Assembly (NCBI GenBank): GCA_009731375.1
Contig: BJOX01000170.1
Span: 819,638-843,420, forward strand
Reading direction: 5' to 3'
Source: Paulinella micropora
Taxonomy: Eukaryota > Cercozoa > Imbricatea > Euglyphida
Length of the DNA stretch: 23,783 bases
A model generated the notes under the pieces. The model ran no database searches. It was not told the origin of the DNA and was given only the letters and a program-made list of their open reading frames with translations. Numbering within the stretch: position 1 is the first letter of the stretch; each line of letters begins with the position of its first letter. The position numbers and the translations under genes were made by a program. Of the stretch, positions 22,876 to 23,783 are shown in pieces.

Positions 22876-23783
22876 ATGGAGGCCGTCAAAAAACGAAAAC
22901 AACAAAGTACACCAACAAGAAGCGAACAAGCCCAAGAACAAGCCCCAAAAATCAACGACGGAACCAACAGACCTTCCTCTCTCCAAAAAAGAAAAAAGAA
23001 AAAAGGCAAAAAAACCAAAGAAAAAGGCAAGGAAATGACAAGCGGACTTTCCACCGAATGGGAAGACGAAGAAAGCGATCACGAAGAACAAAGCGACAAG
23101 AACGATGCCCCTAGCAAAGCCAACGAAGCCAACCACGAAGAAAGGGACGACGCCAACCCGCTGAAAACACCAACCAGACCAGCACGAACCAGCGACGTCG
23201 ACACAGGCAACAACGACAACGGACCCGGAGACGCCAACGACGACGTAAAGACGTTACAGCAGAGCATCTCTCAACAACAATTTGGCAACATGCTCGCGCC
23301 TCACCTCAACGACATATTTAAGCAAATAGCAGATAAGATGCAAACTGTACTGGAGCCCTTCAAAGAGGGTATCCGAAAAGACCTCCAAACCATGATCACT
23401 GAACAACAAGAGAAGTCAATTCATGCAACTGCCAAACTGAGCCAAGACATACTCGACCTGCGCAATCAAACGAGCCAACTCGAAGCCAAGATTAACCAAC
23501 AAACCGAGAAGCAAACAGAGGCAAGCAAGAAGCAAGATCAGCGCCTGTCAGAACACCAAACTGAACTCAGCCAGCTCACTGCTACCATGGACTCCATCCG
23601 ACTAGAGCTCAACGAAACCAAATCCCAATTCAACAAATGGAAAAATTTGCAAGAGCGCCAAGCAAAAACACCACTCCCTGCTATGCATGGTCAATGGTCT
23701 AACAACACAACCGAGTTTCTCAAATCTCTACAAGCTAACTCACAAACCAATACACATGCACACACATTCAGCGCTAGCCACCC
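22876..23783 (+). CDS. Unidentified basic/coiled-coil protein, open at window end
   Basis: ATG at 22876 is the first after an in-frame TAG (22861-22863). The frame stays open for 302 codons to the window end, so the protein is 3'-truncated here. Order: a basic head (MEAVKKRKQQ) and a Lys-rich cluster near 41-57 (KRKKKKGKKTKEKGK) that could be a nuclear signal, an acidic patch (EWEDEESDHEEQ, 61-72), a polar linker rich in Asn/Asp/Pro, then from about 145 to 260 a helical Gln/Lys/Glu-rich segment with heptad-like Leu/Ile spacing, probably a coiled coil, and an Asn/Thr/His-rich stretch. Codons favour A and C. A basic/coiled-coil N-terminal protein like this would fit ORF1 of a non-LTR retrotransposon, but no zinc knuckle or RNA-binding domain is within the window. 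Host gene is equally possible. Confidence 0.65.
   Translation, partial: MEAVKKRKQQSTPTRSEQAQEQAPKINDGTNRPSSLQKRKKKKGKKTKEKGKEMTSGLSTEWEDEESDHEEQSDKNDAPSKANEANHEERDDANPLKTPTRPARTSDVDTGNNDNGPGDANDDVKTLQQSISQQQFGNMLAPHLNDIFKQIADKMQTVLEPFKEGIRKDLQTMITEQQEKSIHATAKLSQDILDLRNQTSQLEAKINQQTEKQTEASKKQDQRLSEHQTELSQLTATMDSIRLELNETKSQFNKWKNLQERQAKTPLPAMHGQWSNNTTEFLKSLQANSQTNTHAHTFSASH

Noticed and set aside
22799-23114. Lys/Arg-rich frames in the other two plus-strand phases
   Set aside because: They stop early, while the frame from 22876 stays open to the end and has sensible composition.

Overview
This is nuclear DNA of a eukaryote. The evidence is GT-AG introns, a full-length Ty3/Gypsy LTR retrotransposon, single-repeat leucine-rich-repeat (LRR) exons, a RING-finger gene and a very heavy load of microsatellites (GA, CA, GATA, ATGT, AAT, GAA). 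No gene is diagnostic of a clade. A unicellular eukaryote or an invertebrate fits, and I cannot name the organism. Four runs of N mark assembly gaps. Three are exactly 10 N, two of them inside poly-G or poly-C, and one is 98 N beside a CA repeat.

Layout. (1) 1-3129 is repeat-rich. It holds two inverted copies of a 135-bp hairpin element, a nearly pure 460-nt pyrimidine tract leading into a possible exon pair, and a tandem duplication of the short terminal exon. (2) 3130-13419 is a complete Ty3/Gypsy element: 218-bp LTRs differing at 5 positions, a 4-bp target duplication (gtca), an ATG-free leader, gag (874 codons) and pol. Gag and pol share one frame and are separated by a single TGA followed by CTAG, the known strong readthrough context. 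Gag carries a CCCH finger and an RGG tail instead of the usual CCHC knuckle. The protease active site reads DTM instead of DTG/DSG. (3) 13420-14690 has no recognised gene. (4) 14694-15863, minus strand, encodes a coiled-coil RING protein with a long poly-serine tract. (5) 16843-20001 is the most striking part, a mirrored array of LRR exons. (6) 20330-22300 is GATA/ATGT microsatellite with two copies of a 450-bp repeat. (7) 22471-22681 is a third copy of the hairpin element, flanked by a 39-bp direct repeat. (8) From 22876 an open frame of at least 302 codons (basic, acidic, then coiled-coil) runs off the window end.

The LRR array. Eight minus-strand exons of exactly 84 bp each encode one 28-residue ribonuclease-inhibitor-type LRR in phase 0. 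Most units also carry a plus-strand 84-bp LRR exon that meets the minus exon tail to tail at a palindromic GGTACC, so one hexamer supplies the 5' splice site (G|GTACC) on both strands. Between units, about 30 nt from each exon, lies a second palindrome of the type TGCTACC-GCGCG-GGTAGCA. The repeat period is about 245-255 bp with two kinds of dyad axis. All eight minus exons are stop-free and all keep a GT donor. Many plus exons are broken by stops, lost donors or microsatellite expansion. Two neighbouring units, near-duplicates of each other, differ almost only at amino-acid-changing sites, several in the exposed positions of the LRR beta strand. This suggests a recognition protein under diversifying selection, in an architecture where any inversion between palindromes would keep exon phase and splice sites.
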